Source: Tretioscincus oriximinensis (lineage: Eukaryota > Chordata > Lepidosauria > Squamata > Gymnophthalmidae). From it: a DNA stretch of 64,000 nt. The translations under genes were made by a program, and so were the position numbers. The stretch spans positions 186,001-250,000 of the forward strand of contig JAJVDF010001209.1 of NCBI GenBank assembly GCA_022410635.1, given 5' to 3'. The stretch's first letter is position 1. Every line of letters begins with the position of its first letter. Positions 12,265-27,200 of this stretch are shown here, one piece after another. Below the pieces are notes generated by a model, which did no database searches, was not told the origin of the DNA, and was given only the letters and a program-made list of their open reading frames with translations.

Positions 12265-15200
12265 TATTATTAAATACTTATACCCCGTCCCATACCCGAA
12301 GGTCTTAGGGTGGTCAACAATAAAAACTTTACAAAATTTACATTTTAAAACAGTAAAAACCAATATCTGAAGGTGGAGGGAAAAATAGCATTTCTTCAAC
12401 CAAAGCCTAGGTTAAAGACAAACTAAAGGGAAACGATGAAAATATATGAAAGTTAATGTATGTCTTTTTAAAAAACTATATGAAAGCAAATACATTTGCA
12501 AGTAGATAAACTTAGCTGTGAATGTGGTCAGATTATATAGATTGTGTTGGCAGGTAGAACCCCAGAGTTGTTTCGTAAATAATAGCAATGACTGTTCTCT
12601 GTAGAAAATGAATTGCACAGATTAAATGAGTGGAAGCAAGCTTTATTGGAAAATGTGGAGTCAAATCTGAAAGAGTCAGAAGAACTTCAAGCCCTTGAAG
12701 CAACTGAGCTAGATGCTGCTAGTGGTACGTATGTAAGGATTTTTATGGCTTCTTTTAGTGTTTGATACTTGTGCATGTAATGTAACATTCTTTGATACAG
12801 GTTATTTTTAGTGTAAGGATTATTGTTGTGTATTCTTGAGTATTCTTCTTTCCTACGTGCTTACCCGCATACTAAACTTAAATCATCACACAGTGGGAAA
12901 GCAAGGTCTGGGAGAAAGGCATGGCTAAGACCAATGGTAAGAGCAGACACTCATGATTTGGAGTGTTTTGAAATACAAGGGCTAAGAGCCGTATTAATAA
13001 GAGCTGTTCTAAAAATGCAAGTAGATGATGTTGTAAATTTGAGGGTATGCCCACAATTTTACCTGCTCATAATCTCAGCAACATGACCTAGTGGGTTGGT
13101 CTTCATCCAATACTGAAGGTTTATACCATAAGGCACACTGGTTTGTAAAACAGGCATGGATAGCTCAGTTGCTTAGGAATTCGTCTCTCACCTGGGAGAT
13201 CGGGTTTCGAAGCCCTGTGTTGGAAGTGGGGAGGGGTGAGCACCTTCCACTTGCCTGTAGCTCTAGCCAACCCAGCTATTCGAAAGCATGNATTGCAAGA
13301 AATTGCAACTGACTGCAAGTAGATACATGGGAACCACCATAGTCTGGTGGGGAAGATAGAATGTGAGCCTTTGGACAAAATATATCCTTGTAAGCCGCTT
13401 TGAGTCCCTTGGAAAGGTGAGAAAAGCAGGGTATAAGAACCGAGTTCTTCTTCTTCTTCTTTTGGAAAAGCAGCCCATTGATACAAATGAACACTGTATT
13501 TTGTTAACAATACTACTGCTACCACCACTGCCACTGCCACCAACATTAATACACAGTTCTTAAGCGTAATAAATAACTTCCAGTGTTAATATTTGATGTG
13601 CTAAAATGTCTTTCAGAACTAAAGATGCACGAGGTACAGGAGAAGAGAAATTTTTTTATTGAGAGCCTGGAGACAGTTGTGAAAGGGGTGCAAGAAGTGA
13701 AATCTCGTATTTCAAAGAAAGGCATCGTGGTTAAACCTATCCGTAAGTAGAGACTGAATGAACTGACAAAAGTGTTCTGATTTTTTTTTTATGTAAGAAA
13801 AGCAAAAGCCTTTCTGCACATTGGTTCTTTCTCCTGTCTTGGAATAAGCAATCTTTCTCATGATGAGATGGATTGGGCCATCTGCATTTGGGTGGCTTGT
13901 TCTGCTCCAGTCACAGCCACGTCAGGAGCAAAAGATTCTGGCCTTTCACAGTTTCTGATCTCTTTTCAGGCACTTTCTAGAGCACCACTAAAATTAGTTT
14001 TACACAGTTTCTTTGACCATAGGGATATGCTATGTGGGCAAAAATGTGGGGAACAAAACTTGTAGATAGCAGGCTCTTATTCTGTATTAAGCCCTCACAA
14101 AAGGGCCTCAGGTTTACTGATTGATTGATTTAAGAATTTATATCCCATCTTTGCTCACTAATATTTTTTTGGGAACAGGACCGTTTTAGGGGGCCTTGCT
14201 ACAGAACCTATAGCTACAGCTTCCCCAGATTGTACTAAACTGAGTTAGGATGGGTCTATGGCTTGGCGTGATGCAGCTATGTGACATTATGAAAACATGT
14301 TACCTAGACACAGTTTACCTTTAGGATAACTATTTGTCAGTTTTGGCTGGTGGGTTGTGAATCTGGTGAGCAACTCCACCTGGAAGCCACTCTAACCGCT
14401 ACATCAGACTCACCTTTTGGTGTATTTNGACACCAGAACTAAACCAGAGGTGTATTCTATGTATCTATAAATCCTGTAGGAGTGATGTTTTAATAGACAG
14501 CATAATTTAATGGCGTCATTGTTAGAGGNTAAGGTAGGACTCATTCTCATTTATATTGTTTCTCAGATGTGGAGGAACAAAAGTTGACCTTAGGTAATTA
14601 ATAATCTCACATCCTAATCTTTTTACCACAAAGATAAAATGGAAAATACAATAATAATATTTGGTAATCTACCCCATTCTTTTTTTCTGTTTAAATGTAC
14701 CTCTTTAGCCATGGTGACATACATGCTTTTAAATAACTTTCAGTCCTAAAGAACTGAAGTGAAAACCAGATACATCAGAGGGAGGGGAAATATTTCAGGA
14801 CTGAAGATGGTTTAAAAGCATGTGTGAGACCAGGGCCTCACATTACTCAATGACTCAACCTAATTAGAAAACTGTTATGTTTTCCTGAATTGAAACTGTC
14901 TTAAAGAAAATAATTGGAAATAATTTAGTTAGTGGATTGAAATTCAAACATACAATATGTATAAATGAAATAAAGAAGTAGAACACAGTAGAAATTAATC
15001 AAGACTGCGAGGGAATTATTATTCAATCTACTGATTAAAAAAAACCATAGTAATTGTGTATAATCCAAAATCTTGTGGCTGTGTTTGTCNAGGATTTATT
15101 GGATTTATATTTCATCTGCCTAGATGATGTTTTGTAACAGCTTTTCTCTTCTTCTACATTTNCCTAAATATTTTCCCTAATTACTTCCAAATGGTAAGTA

Positions 15201-18200
15201 ATTAAGACTGGGCTGCAAAAGATATAACAAGAACAACAGAAAAGCAAGCAGAGATTTTAAAAAGGCTATAGAACAAATTAAGATAACTCAAAATGGGGCA
15301 CCTAGAGTGTTCTTTCATCAAAAAATACAAATGATCAGCCAATTACAAATGAGATCACAGATGGACAGCCAAGGAATCATTTATCGTGTACTGATTAAAA
15401 GAAAGCAAAACTTCTTTCTCTTTTGATTGTGGAGTTAGCATAAAAGTGAAGAACAGTGTGCTTTTTTCTTTTTGAAAAAAGACAGAACTTGAAGGTTTAT
15501 TTATTTGCTGACTGACTGATCTGTATCCCTTCTATGTAATTCTGCCATTTGCCTACTTAAATTCTACAAAGAAAAGCAGTNTTCCATGTCCTATGGCCTC
15601 TGCTCTTTCTGAAGGAACAGGTAAAGGATTGTAGGACAAGAGCTGAGAGTCTTAGCAGCTCTTGTATGCAATGTTCACATGGCAGCATCATGACACAAAA
15701 ATTGGACAAAGCTGAAAGTACTATTAGGAAAAGCGTAATATTGGACCTTTCTATTGGATACCCTCTACATGACGTTATCCCCCATAACCATACTATTACA
15801 ATGTGAAATAACTCGTGTTTGAATTGGACCTTCTGTATCTGCCAGAGGTATGCTGATTGGCCTGCATATTTCTATTTTGATTTGCATTCTGAATTTATTT
15901 CTTGTACGCTATACATGCAAATTTGTTTTTTTTGTTTTTTTTGCCAAGGCCAACTCTTATCTTAATTACATTACATCAAGTATAGTATATATGCAAGAAA
16001 AGCTGGAATAAACTTAAATTCCTACAGAGAAATTTAAAATTGAATCACTAACTTTAGAAGAAGAACTTGGTTCTTATACCCCGCTTTTCTCACCTTTCAA
16101 AGGGACTCAAAGCGGCTTACAATGGTGTTTTTGCCTGAAGGCTCACATTCTATTTTCCCCACCAGGCTATGGTGGTTCCCATGTATCTACTTGCAATCAG
16201 ATGCAATTTCTTGCAATTCATGCTTTCGAATAGCTGGGTTGGCTAGAGCTACAGGCTAGTGGAAGGTGCTCACCCCTTCCCACGTCCCACACAGGGCTCC
16301 GAAACACGATCTCCCAGGTGAGAGACGAATTCCTAAGCGACATTTTAGACTAAAATGATCATTTGTTACAACTGGATTGGTAAAGTAAGAGAACATAAGA
16401 ATATAAGAGGAGCCCTGCTGAATCAGGCCAGTGTCCATTTGGTCTAGCATTCTGTCTCACACAGAGGCCCATCAATTGCACCTGGGCAGTCTGGAATGGA
16501 AGAAGGCAAAATCTTTTACTGTTCTCGACACCCTGCAAGTGGCATTTCAGGAATATTGCCTGTTGCTCCATCTTGGAGTCAGTATCTAGACATCCATCCT
16601 AGTAGCTGTTTATACCTTTGGCTTCCATGAAAATGAAGCAACAGGACTACTTCCTTTCTTTCTTTTTACAAAAATGGTTTTACAAAAATGGATTATGTGT
16701 TCATGTAAATCTTTATAAATACTAGATGACTGTGTGTATTTATTCTAGCAATTTCCAGCAGTAAAAAGATTGGTGCTTAAATTTTATTTTTGAAACCTTT
16801 AATTATAGAAAGGGATTTAAATGAACTCTTAGAGAAGAAAAACCTTTACTTAAAGCGCTTGGAGTCAAATCTAAAAGACTTGATAGAAGCCCAAAATCTA
16901 GTGGCCACCCACCCAGGAAAAGTNAATGGTAAGTTCATGCTATGTGCTATATAGTGAATTTCTTTTGGAACTTAAATGTGTCATTAATGATATTGATGAG
17001 AAGTGTATGATAAGTCTATCATAATTTTTTTTTAAAAAAATTCAATATAAATTTAGAAACTTTTTAAAGGCAATGAATTACTAGTAGGGGGTTAAAATTG
17101 TTGCTAAGATCCCTTCCTAGAGAATATTTGGGTTCTAGAAGGAAGCAGGGAGCTGTACTCAAGGGACTTAAAANAGAACATAAGAAGAGCCATACTGGAT
17201 CGGGCCAGAGCCCATCTAGTCCAGATTTCTGTCTCACACAGAGGCCTCACCAGATGCACCTGGGCAGTCCAAACAGAGGAAAGTAAAATATGCCCCTGTT
17301 CATGACTCCCTGCAAATTGCATTTTAGGAGCACTACCTGCTGCTCCATCCCGGAGGCAGCATCCAGAAAGCTCAGTCCTAAGATTCTATTATTCCATCTT
17401 TATTGTTATATTCAATTCATCATTAAAAGACAATCTATTATCTTCTGCTATAGATAACCTAAACTTACAGCATGTTAATTTTGTCCTTACCCAAACATAG
17501 GAACAATCTGTGCAAGGCCTTTATGGTATCTGGTCTGCATAACATTGTGCTGTCATTTCACATTCATTACAGAATGCTGCTATAAGGGCTGGTATGGTAC
17601 TTTAATTGCTCTTCGAATTGCCACTGTTCAGCTACGTGAAATTATTAGATCGCATTGGCAGTGTTTGTGTATGTGAAGATTATCTTTTTAAAAATTGCTC
17701 TTCTTTATAGCTGAAGCTGGGAACCACACTTAATTCTACATTTAAAAATGCATTTAAAGCATATTATTAATTGTATTGTTTTTTAATAGAGGAAAAGGTC
17801 AAAAACCTCAGGGGAAAAAGAAGTCTTCTGACTGCAGGTCTAGAAGCAATTATTCAAGATTTACATGATATACCGGGTTTGGCACCAGACAAGGATAGAC
17901 TGTTGAAATCTAGAAGTGAGTATTGATTATTACTTACTTACTTATTTATTTGTTTGTTTACTTATTTATTCTTATAAATAAAAATCAAGACTTGTGAATG
18001 TACGATTTAATTGCATTATCTATTTTCACAATGTAGCAATACTCTATTTGTCATGTGATTGAAGAATTAAAGAAGTCTCTAGAATTGTTTCTCAGAGATT
18101 GAGCATTTTTCTTTTACAGAAATGGATTTAGAGCAACTATCTGAAAAAAAGAGCCTCTTTTTGGAAAAATTGGATCAAAATCTCAAAGATATAAAAAAAG

Positions 18201-21200
18201 CACAGGCTTTGGCAGCGATCCAACCAGGTGCAGTTGCTGGTATGTATAAAAAAAAACAAAAGAGTTTTAAAGAGTTCAAGGCAAAATACAGTGGTACCTC
18301 GGTTCTCGAACGCCTTGAATGTCGACCAAATCGGTGTTCGACCAGGCGATTCCAGAAACTTTTGTCCTGGAATCCGAACACCTATTTGGAACTCGAACTT
18401 CCTTCGGCGTTCTTTCGGCCCGGCGCGCCTTGCTTNCGTCATCANNNTGCGTTTTTTCGGCCNGNCNCGCCTTGCTTNGGTTCTCNAACAATTTGGTTCT
18501 CGACTGTCCTGCCGAAATGAATTCTGTTCGAGAACCGAGGTACCACTGTACATTATTCTCCTTAGTCTTATTTTATCTTCTTAGCAACCCTATGAGGTGA
18601 ATGAGGCTAAGAGGCAATAGCAAAATGGGTATAAATTTATTTTGGAAGGAATTTCTAGAGTCCAGTTATACTAGTAGAACCTTAAAGTCAATAGAGTGGT
18701 GTAACAAACTTTTTGAAGGCAAATTGTAATTGGTTGGCTTGTGTTACTCAGGGGGAAAAAGAGGAAAAGAAGAAATTATTTGATCATATTATTAGGAAAC
18801 CAAGCGTACATGCACATAGAGAGGGTATAGGGTGAGAAATCTGTAGCCGATTAGTGACTGCCATCCCGTTGGCTGCTGGGAGTGTGGGCAGCACCAGTAG
18901 TGCCCCGTTGGGAGAAAGAAAGGCGGAGTTCCCCTAACATGGCAATTCCCACGGAGAAATGGAGGCACTACTGCAGGTAAAAATCAACAAAATAACTCTA
19001 TGCACTCTGTCACCGAATCCCCTGTGGCATGCTATCAAAATCAGTAATTAATCAATTGACTAATTTAAAATATTACTTTCAAATTATAATGTACAAGTAC
19101 TAAAATGTACAGTACTGAAATACTGTACTTTCAAATTATAATATTCAATTATAATATCCAATGTATATACTATATCTTCCAGGAAGTCCTGTTTTACCCA
19201 TCAAAGGTGAAAATATTTATTGTCATGCTTCACAATGCAGAATAACAGTTTTTAGTATCACCAGCCATTTTTTGTGCAGGACTGTAATAAATAAATTACA
19301 ATTTATGTTAAATTATTTTTGCAGATGAAAGATTACAACAGCTTTTTGAACAAAGAAGACTTTTGAATGCAGGTTTAGATGCAATTTTACAAAACGTGGA
19401 AGAAATACAACATCTCCTATCAGGCAAAGAGGAAGTATTAAAGCCCAGCGGTGAGTATGGCATTAAAACTAAGATTAAATTTGTCGTTTTTTACCAATGA
19501 ATATACTGTTTCTGTCAACTCAGTGTGATAAAGTAGTACATTCATCTTTTNGGGGGGGCTGATGAGGTTAATTGCAATGTTTCTAAAATATCTTGAAAAA
19601 CTGTGACAAAACCCCACTTTGTTCTCCTCAAGAATATGCAGGTACAGATGAAAGACAAGCTAAACAAAGAAGGGGAATGAAAGGCAGGTGTTGAAACATC
19701 TCTCACTTCATGCAGTGAACAGCTTAGTAACTTCACCAGTAGCTGCCTCACTTTCCACCTTTTCAATACATAAGCTGCACTTTTACTTCATCATTTGGCC
19801 ATGATTATGTCAAAGACTAAATAGAGTGATTCTTCAGTAATCTGTATTCTGGAACAAATGCGCTAAGAATCTCTCTTCTATACCCTAGTGATGTCAGAGG
19901 GAGGCCCTGTTTGGTATATTAGCCAGTACACTTGCACCCGAATCCCNAAGCACCCTTATCCCTGTCCAGGATACTAGTCAGTGCAGAAGCACTCTTAATC
20001 CATGAGCAATTTTACCCCATTCCAGTATCCTGCCCAATAGAGAAACACTACTAGTTCCTGAATACCCTTAGTCTAGTTAACATGGCCAGTGTAGAAACAC
20101 TTCTTTCTTCCCATTCCACCATCATGTATATGAATTTGAAGCTTATTTCCTACGAAAAAATTATTGGCTACTGATCTGAATAGGAGATCTCTTTGTGCTC
20201 CTTTTATAGAAGTTGAATTAGCAAAGTTATCAGAGAAACGAAGAGCATCTTTGGAAGATATGGAATCAAAAATGAAAGAGCTGAAAGATTTAAAGGCCCG
20301 TGCAGCTGCCCAGCCAGATGGNATGAGTAGTATGAAAAATTTAGCATTGTACAGAGTTGGTAGTTACAGTTTTAAGAAAGTTCTGCCAAAGCCGCTTATA
20401 GATGTAAAATGTTAAACCCCCAAACACCTGGGTAATAGACTCCATTTACACTTTTTTAATTATTTTAATCTTATGTTTTAATGTTTCAGGGCCCACTTAA
20501 TGACTTTCATGCAAAGGGGGGAATGAAAATGTGTATAAAATTGTAACCCATTGGAAGCCAATGACACTAGTCTCTATAACAGATGGAACTGTGTTTAGAC
20601 CAATCAGAGTTACCTGGGACTAGTAGTTCAAATATTTGTTCCTTCAGATATATGTAATAATAGCTGTGTTAGTCTGGGTCCAGAAATTTTAGCAAGGGGA
20701 ACTCGTAGCATTTCAGAGGCTAACAGGAAAATGGTGGGCAGCATGAGCTATCGAAGACAAGTCTATTTCTTTAGATGCATCTTTTTCATGTTCATCTCTA
20801 AGGTTCTTCAAGACCCCCTTGCTAGATTTCTAGGCTGTATCTGGCAGTGTTATAAGCCCATCACTATTTCAGAAAATATTTGATTTGCAGGCATGATCAT
20901 GGTGCTCCCAATAGAAACCAGGAATATAGACCAATATCCAAGGTTTAAGGTATTTTGTCACAGTATGATATGCTCTAAAATATGAAATATTGATTTAACA
21001 TCTGGGTATATAGTGAAATAATTTCATAGTGCTTTGACCCAGAAAGCCCATGAGGAGGGGAATAGATAAATGACATCTGGAGGCAGTCTCTGTCTCCTTT
21101 GGATGTGCTTGACGAAGCTGTTCATGATCATCTCCTCATCAGTTGTTTAAGTTCTCAGAGTAACTGTTGCTCTGCATGTTGATCAAGTACATATGGTTAG

Positions 21201-24200
21201 AAAGAGGTTGGTAGCAAATACCACAGTAATGTAACTGTTTCAAATTTTTGGTGTAACCTCATTAAGAAGGTTTAAAAATCTACTGCCTCTGGAGTTTTTA
21301 AAGTTATTGTCATTAATAATTGTGTAAACTTTTTTTTCCATGAATGCCAGATCTGGGTGTGATGAAAGTGAAATCCAACCTTGTACTATTGTAGTTTAGT
21401 ATTTATATTTTGTATTTATAGTATTTATATTTAGTATTTATATTTTATCATTTAATATTATTTTAAATTGCTTTGGTCCAAATGCTATTATTATGCCTTT
21501 AATGATCTTTACATAATCAGATATGTGGTTCTAGAGTTCTAAAGCTATCTAAATCATACCAGCATAGTTGTTTACTCACAGTTATTTTTGATACATAGAA
21601 TGTTTTTACTCTTTGCATCTTTGCACCAGTATTGCTGAAATAANGATCCTAAAAATATTGGTCAAGCTACTTCCATAACTTTCAGTTTTAACTGACTGTA
21701 GCTATAAAAGTACAATCAGTAACATGGTCAATCTTCTATTTAGAGAAGAGAATGCAGGAAATAGCTAAGCAGGGGCAAATTTTGGCTGCTCGATTTGAGG
21801 CTATTATCCAAGATATGCAAGAAATGCAGAACCTTGAATTTGATCAAAGAACACTGATACAACCTGAAGGTATGTGCAGAATGAAAAAAAACACAGCTTT
21901 TTNTGATTTAATCCAATTCATCAGGACCGAAAATGCTTTAAAAGCAAGTGTCTGATAAGGGAACTCAGTTTATTATAGCAGGATGGGTACAGAATATGAC
22001 ACATTCCAATCCATTTCCTTTCTCATACCTTCCTTATCTAGCATGGAACAGTTCAAGATTCCCATAATAATCTAGGTTCTGAGGGTGTTTTATCTATTAA
22101 CCAAGCTTACCACCAATGGGTGGATTTGTCTGCAAGAATCAAGCCGTCATGGCTATAGTTGAGAGGATAAAGGCTGCAGGCACATTACTGCAATTGTAGT
22201 AACATAATGGAGTCTCTGCAATTGTAGTAACATAATGGAGTCTCCAGCCGCACAGGTTAATGGAGTTTTGCAATTCACTCAGAAATAAGATCCTTTCCCC
22301 TGCAATACTCTTTAACGCTATTGCCATGCCTGTAGCTGGGGAGGTGAGAAGCCCTCCTGTGTACTGCTGGCTGAGCATGCTCAGTATTTACTTGCTGGTT
22401 AGTAGCCTTCTAAGCCAGCATCTCTGGCTGAGCATGCTCAGTATTTACTTGCTGGTTAGTTACTTTGCTGATTCCACTTGGATTTACAGGTATGTGTGTT
22501 GGTTCACATTGTTGCTCACATTGCTTGCAGTCAGTGGACAGGGTGCTGACGTTTCCTAATCCCATTGTTTTGGCACCACACTGTTTATAAGAGAAACTTC
22601 AGGATCAGACATAAGAAGGGAATGCTTCTTATTGTTGTTTTGCCTCTTTATAAATCTGTGGTGAGGCCATATTTGGAATATCATGTACAATTCTGGTCAC
22701 CTCATCTCAAAAAGGATATTGTGCAACTAGAGAATGTGTACAAAAGGGCAACAAGAATGATCAAGGGACTGGAGCTTCTACCTTATGAAATCCAGAGCCT
22801 CTTCAACCTTGAAAGACGGTGTTTGAAAGGAGATCTAATTGAGGTGTATAAAATCAGGCATGGGGTGGATAAGGTGAATAGAGAAAAAATGTTTTCTCTA
22901 TCACACAACACTAGGACCAGGGGGCATTCCTTGAAACTGATGGGCAGAAGAGTGAGAACAGACAAAGGAAAATATTTTTTCACCCAGAGTACCATGACCA
23001 GTCCTGTCACTGACTGTTTATCTTCTGAGGAGGAAACTCAGCTTGAGTCAGTGCAGCCTGCTACTTTGTTTTCTACTCCCTCTTCCCCCACNCTGAACAG
23101 CTGCAGCTGCTAGATTTACAAGCAGTGGAATGTGAAGTGGACGACCTAAGCCAGCACAGGGTCAGGGACATCTTGCAGACTCATAGGGCAAGATGTCTCA
23201 TGCAGAAGGTGAGGTCATCACATTNGATTAGTAATTTAGGAGTTGCTCAGATCAAAGTCAAACAATGAGAAGCAACTCTTGTCTTATCTTGGCTGTGCCT
23301 CTTGTGTTTGCAAACTTTGACCTTGGACTGTTTTTGACTCTGCTATATCACTGTTTTCCCACTGATCAGGGACCGTGTATTTGGATTCTCTTTAACCCTT
23401 TGGTTAAAGCTGTTGCTCTGCGCAAAGGGCTGCAGATGTGTCTGTGTCTCCAGGATGTGTCTCCAGAGGGCCATTGGCCTATGGAATTTACTTCCAGCAG
23501 AGGTGGTAGTAGCTAGCAGTGTTGATAGCTTTAAGACAGGATTAGACAAGTTCATGGTGGGAAAGGTATAAACAGCTACTAGGATGGATGTCTTGATACC
23601 GCCTCCAAAATGGAGCAACAGGCAGTATTCCTGAAATTCCTTTTGCAGGGTGTTGAGAATGGTTGAAGATTTTGCCTTCTGTTCCAGACTGCCCAGGTGC
23701 AATTGGTGGGCCATTGTGTGAGACAGAAGGCTGGACTAGACGGGCTGCGGCCCCATTCAGCAGTGCTCCTCTTATGATCTTATGTTGTTATGCCATATTT
23801 TTTTACCTGAGTTAATATGTATTAGGAAAGATGACATTATTCTTAAGGTTGTTTTGAAGTGCCTAATTAATCAGCTGAAAACCCAGTTTTGTCATATTGT
23901 GTGATTTCATTTTAAAAGGGAATATTTAATAATCCTTACTGTTGTTGACTGCAACTATTTTTTACATTTACAGAGAAAAAAGTAAATGATCTAAAAGTGC
24001 TGTCAGCACTTGAATCAAAAATAGATGAACTGCAAGAAATAGGTGCTCTTCCGGGAGATCAGCTGGAAAGTTTAAGTAAGTACAGAAGCAGGATTTTAGT
24101 CAAAGTATAAAGATTGTATAAAGGTAATTGAAACTTAATGGAGCCATTAAGAAAATTATTTGTGTAAACTGTAATATAAATTACATCTCCCTCCTCTTGC

Positions 24201-27200
24201 ATTGTGGGCAAACAAAATATCATTAAACAAAGTACTGTGTATTGTATTTTTGTCAATAGAAAAAAAGGTCTATAAACTAAAAGAAAAAAGAAAAACTTTG
24301 ATGGAAAAATGGGAAAGAGATTTTAAAGAATATCCAGAAGGACCTGTACTTGTTAGTAAGTATGTAGTTATAATATTGCCCTGTCATTTTAAAGGACTAA
24401 AATCAACATGTGTGCTGTGGGTCAAATTCTCTTTTTCTTTTAAACTTTTTTTCCTTCCTGTCTTAATTTATGAAATTTAAGGACACATTTTTGAGACATT
24501 ATATGGCCCATAAGAATTGCCAGCTTAACACATGCTGTGCGAATATTGCGTTGATATCAGTTGCATCGCTAATGATTTTAATTTAGTAATTATGTTTATT
24601 TATAATGTCCTCCTTATTCTCTATAACAGACCCCCTGTGAAGTAGGTGGGACTGAGAGTGATAGAGCTGAGACTGGCCCAAGCTGGCTTCATGGAGGAGT
24701 GTGGAGTCTAACTGGAAAATTACCAGATAGGAATCCAGCACTCTTAACCAGACTTGCTCTGTTTTCACCCGTGTCTCTATCTGGACATGTCAGTGACACA
24801 TACATTTCCAAGTGCAGGTAGCTCTATGGCAGCTACTAAGGAATGTCACTGTGGAAAAAGCTGACCAATCTGTTTTCATAGTATCTGCATACTGGGTGGT
24901 AAAAAGTATCTTACATAGGCAGAGCTTCAGAGGGTGCCCCAGGGGACCCAGTGTGATCACCGTGAGGTGCTTGCTAATGCCAAAACTGAAGGGGGGAGGG
25001 AGTGGGCTCCACTTTCTAACAATTAGAGGATATAGCAGGGTAGTGGAGACATGGTCTCTTTTTGAAGCTGGGCACCGTTCATACAATTAGTACCAACATT
25101 GATTTCATGAGAGAGAAAGACCACGCAGATTCAACTATCAAATCCAAGGGTTGGAAGCTCTCCCTAGGAGCAAGTGGTGGCAAAAACACTTCTGTAACTT
25201 TGGAAAGAAATTGCACAGGTGTGTCCATGAAGGTGCCTGCACAACCAACTAGGAACTGGATCCAAGTCAATATTACCCAACAATATTATATATGGTTGCA
25301 TCAAGGAATGTGCTGCAGCAGTTAATGGAGATGAAACATATCTGGCGTGAAAAAGAGGCCCAGCAGCCTCTGTACCTACCATGTTTTTCCCAAAATAAGA
25401 CAGTGTCTTATATTAATTTTTGCTCCCAAAGTTGTGTTACGTCTTATTTTCAGGGGACGTCTTATTTTTACATGAAAAAGAATTCACATTTATTGTTGAA
25501 CAATAAAAGAACAGTATTGCAGTTTCCGGCCACCAGGGGAGCACATCACAAACAAAATCTGCTACATCTTACTTTCAGGGGACGTTTTATTTTTTGGGAA
25601 ACACGATNGGTACAGAAGCTGGGAGGAAAAGAAGCGGGGCTAGAAACAAAATAATGGATTTGGCCTGGGTAGGGGGCAGCGTACTTGAATGACATCAGGC
25701 ACTGGTGGGGACAGAGGGTAGGGAGAATACTCGTAATAAGGAATTTCTTCCTCATATGGAAGGTTGGAATGTCCTGAAATCTCATGTACGAGTGGGATTC
25801 TCATACAGTTTCCCAATGAGGCCACAGACATCTTCCCTCCTTTCCCCTTCCCCCACTCTTTAAAGTAAATGCACCATGGAATGACTGTAGGCAGGAGAAA
25901 CATCACAGAGGAGAAGAACTGGGGAATATTAGCAAGTCATTAGCAACTTGAGTTGGTGGTTTTAGGCTTGGGAATGCCATTGACTGCTTCATCCTGCTGT
26001 TGTGTGGCTTTCAGGAANCCTAAATTAGCCAACCCAAGCTACTCCTGGCACAGAAAGTTGCTTTCAGAGGCAGCTCTCGCTCACCTCGCCATCTGCAGCT
26101 GAAAATAGGAACATTTGTGTACCTTATTCAGTAATGGCTCCTGTGATTTGAGTATACTCTAATAAGTATTTACATCTGTCTATAAACAGCACATATTACA
26201 AGGTTAAATCCAACATGGCTACAGCATGGTTCAATTTCATACATTAAACCTTAACATATTCCCACAATGTTGGAGATGGTTTTTGCGAAAAATACAGAAC
26301 TGGAGGAGGGACTTGAAGGTATATGAAGGGTTGGCTGAATATGATTGTTCTNAAATCTAATTCCATCACATATGTAGCAATAGAAAAGAGATCAGAATCA
26401 CATAGGTAGAAGATCAGTGGAAAACCATATAAGGATGCCCATTCCAATTGTATGTCCAGTTTCCATATATTGCTGAACATCATAACATTAGGTAAACAAA
26501 TCCATCTTGTGAAGCAAAAAATTATTGTATATTTCAGTAAATATTGGTTTTTATTTTTCAAGAAAAGGAGAAAGCAATACAGGAATTCCTTCAGAAAAGA
26601 AAAAGTTTGTTTTCCTTTTTACAATCAAGCATCAGACANCTGCAAGAGGACAGTTTTGTCCCACCAGATGTTTTTTCTGGTAAGTATACTGACTGTTTTT
26701 AGATAGTTGAGACTAAGCCATCTCTTACTTACTGCACAGTGTGAAATGAGTAGGATTGCCATACGTCTCGGGAAAGCGGGACAATCCCGGTTTGGGGGAC
26801 TAAAATATAGTCCCCTCTGGGTTTTAAGATAAAATCCAGGCTTTTTACATTCCCCGATGCTGCATCAGGGAATATAAAAATGCAGGATTTTAAAGGCAAA
26901 GCAGCCGTCAGAGCTGATGGCTGCAGCCTGAGCAATGCTTTCCGGGGTCCTGGAAGGAACTTCGGAGCGTGCCGTAGCTGCTCCAAAGCTGGAGGCGAGG
27001 TTTCGCGTGCCTGCTTGCAAAGTGAGCCAACTCGCCTCCAGCAAAGGAAAAACGCCTGGGTTTGTGACAGGAAGACAGCTCTGTTCTTCTGTCACAAACC
27101 CAGGCATTTTTCCTCCAATGGAGGCGAGTTGGCACAGTAGCAGGTGCGCTAAACCCCGCCTCCAGCATTGGAGCAGCTATGCACACACATGCGTGCACAC

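Noticed and set aside
12112..12399. Poly-Asn and poly-Leu open frames
   Set aside because: Pure ATT microsatellite; no gene.
13153..13225. tRNA-like sequence with box A and box B
   Set aside because: It is the head of a multicopy SINE (also at 11215, 34099 and others), not a tRNA gene.
18122..18600. Long frames on both strands after exon A7
   Set aside because: Only 18120-18239 is exon. The rest crosses the donor and a MITE with Ns.
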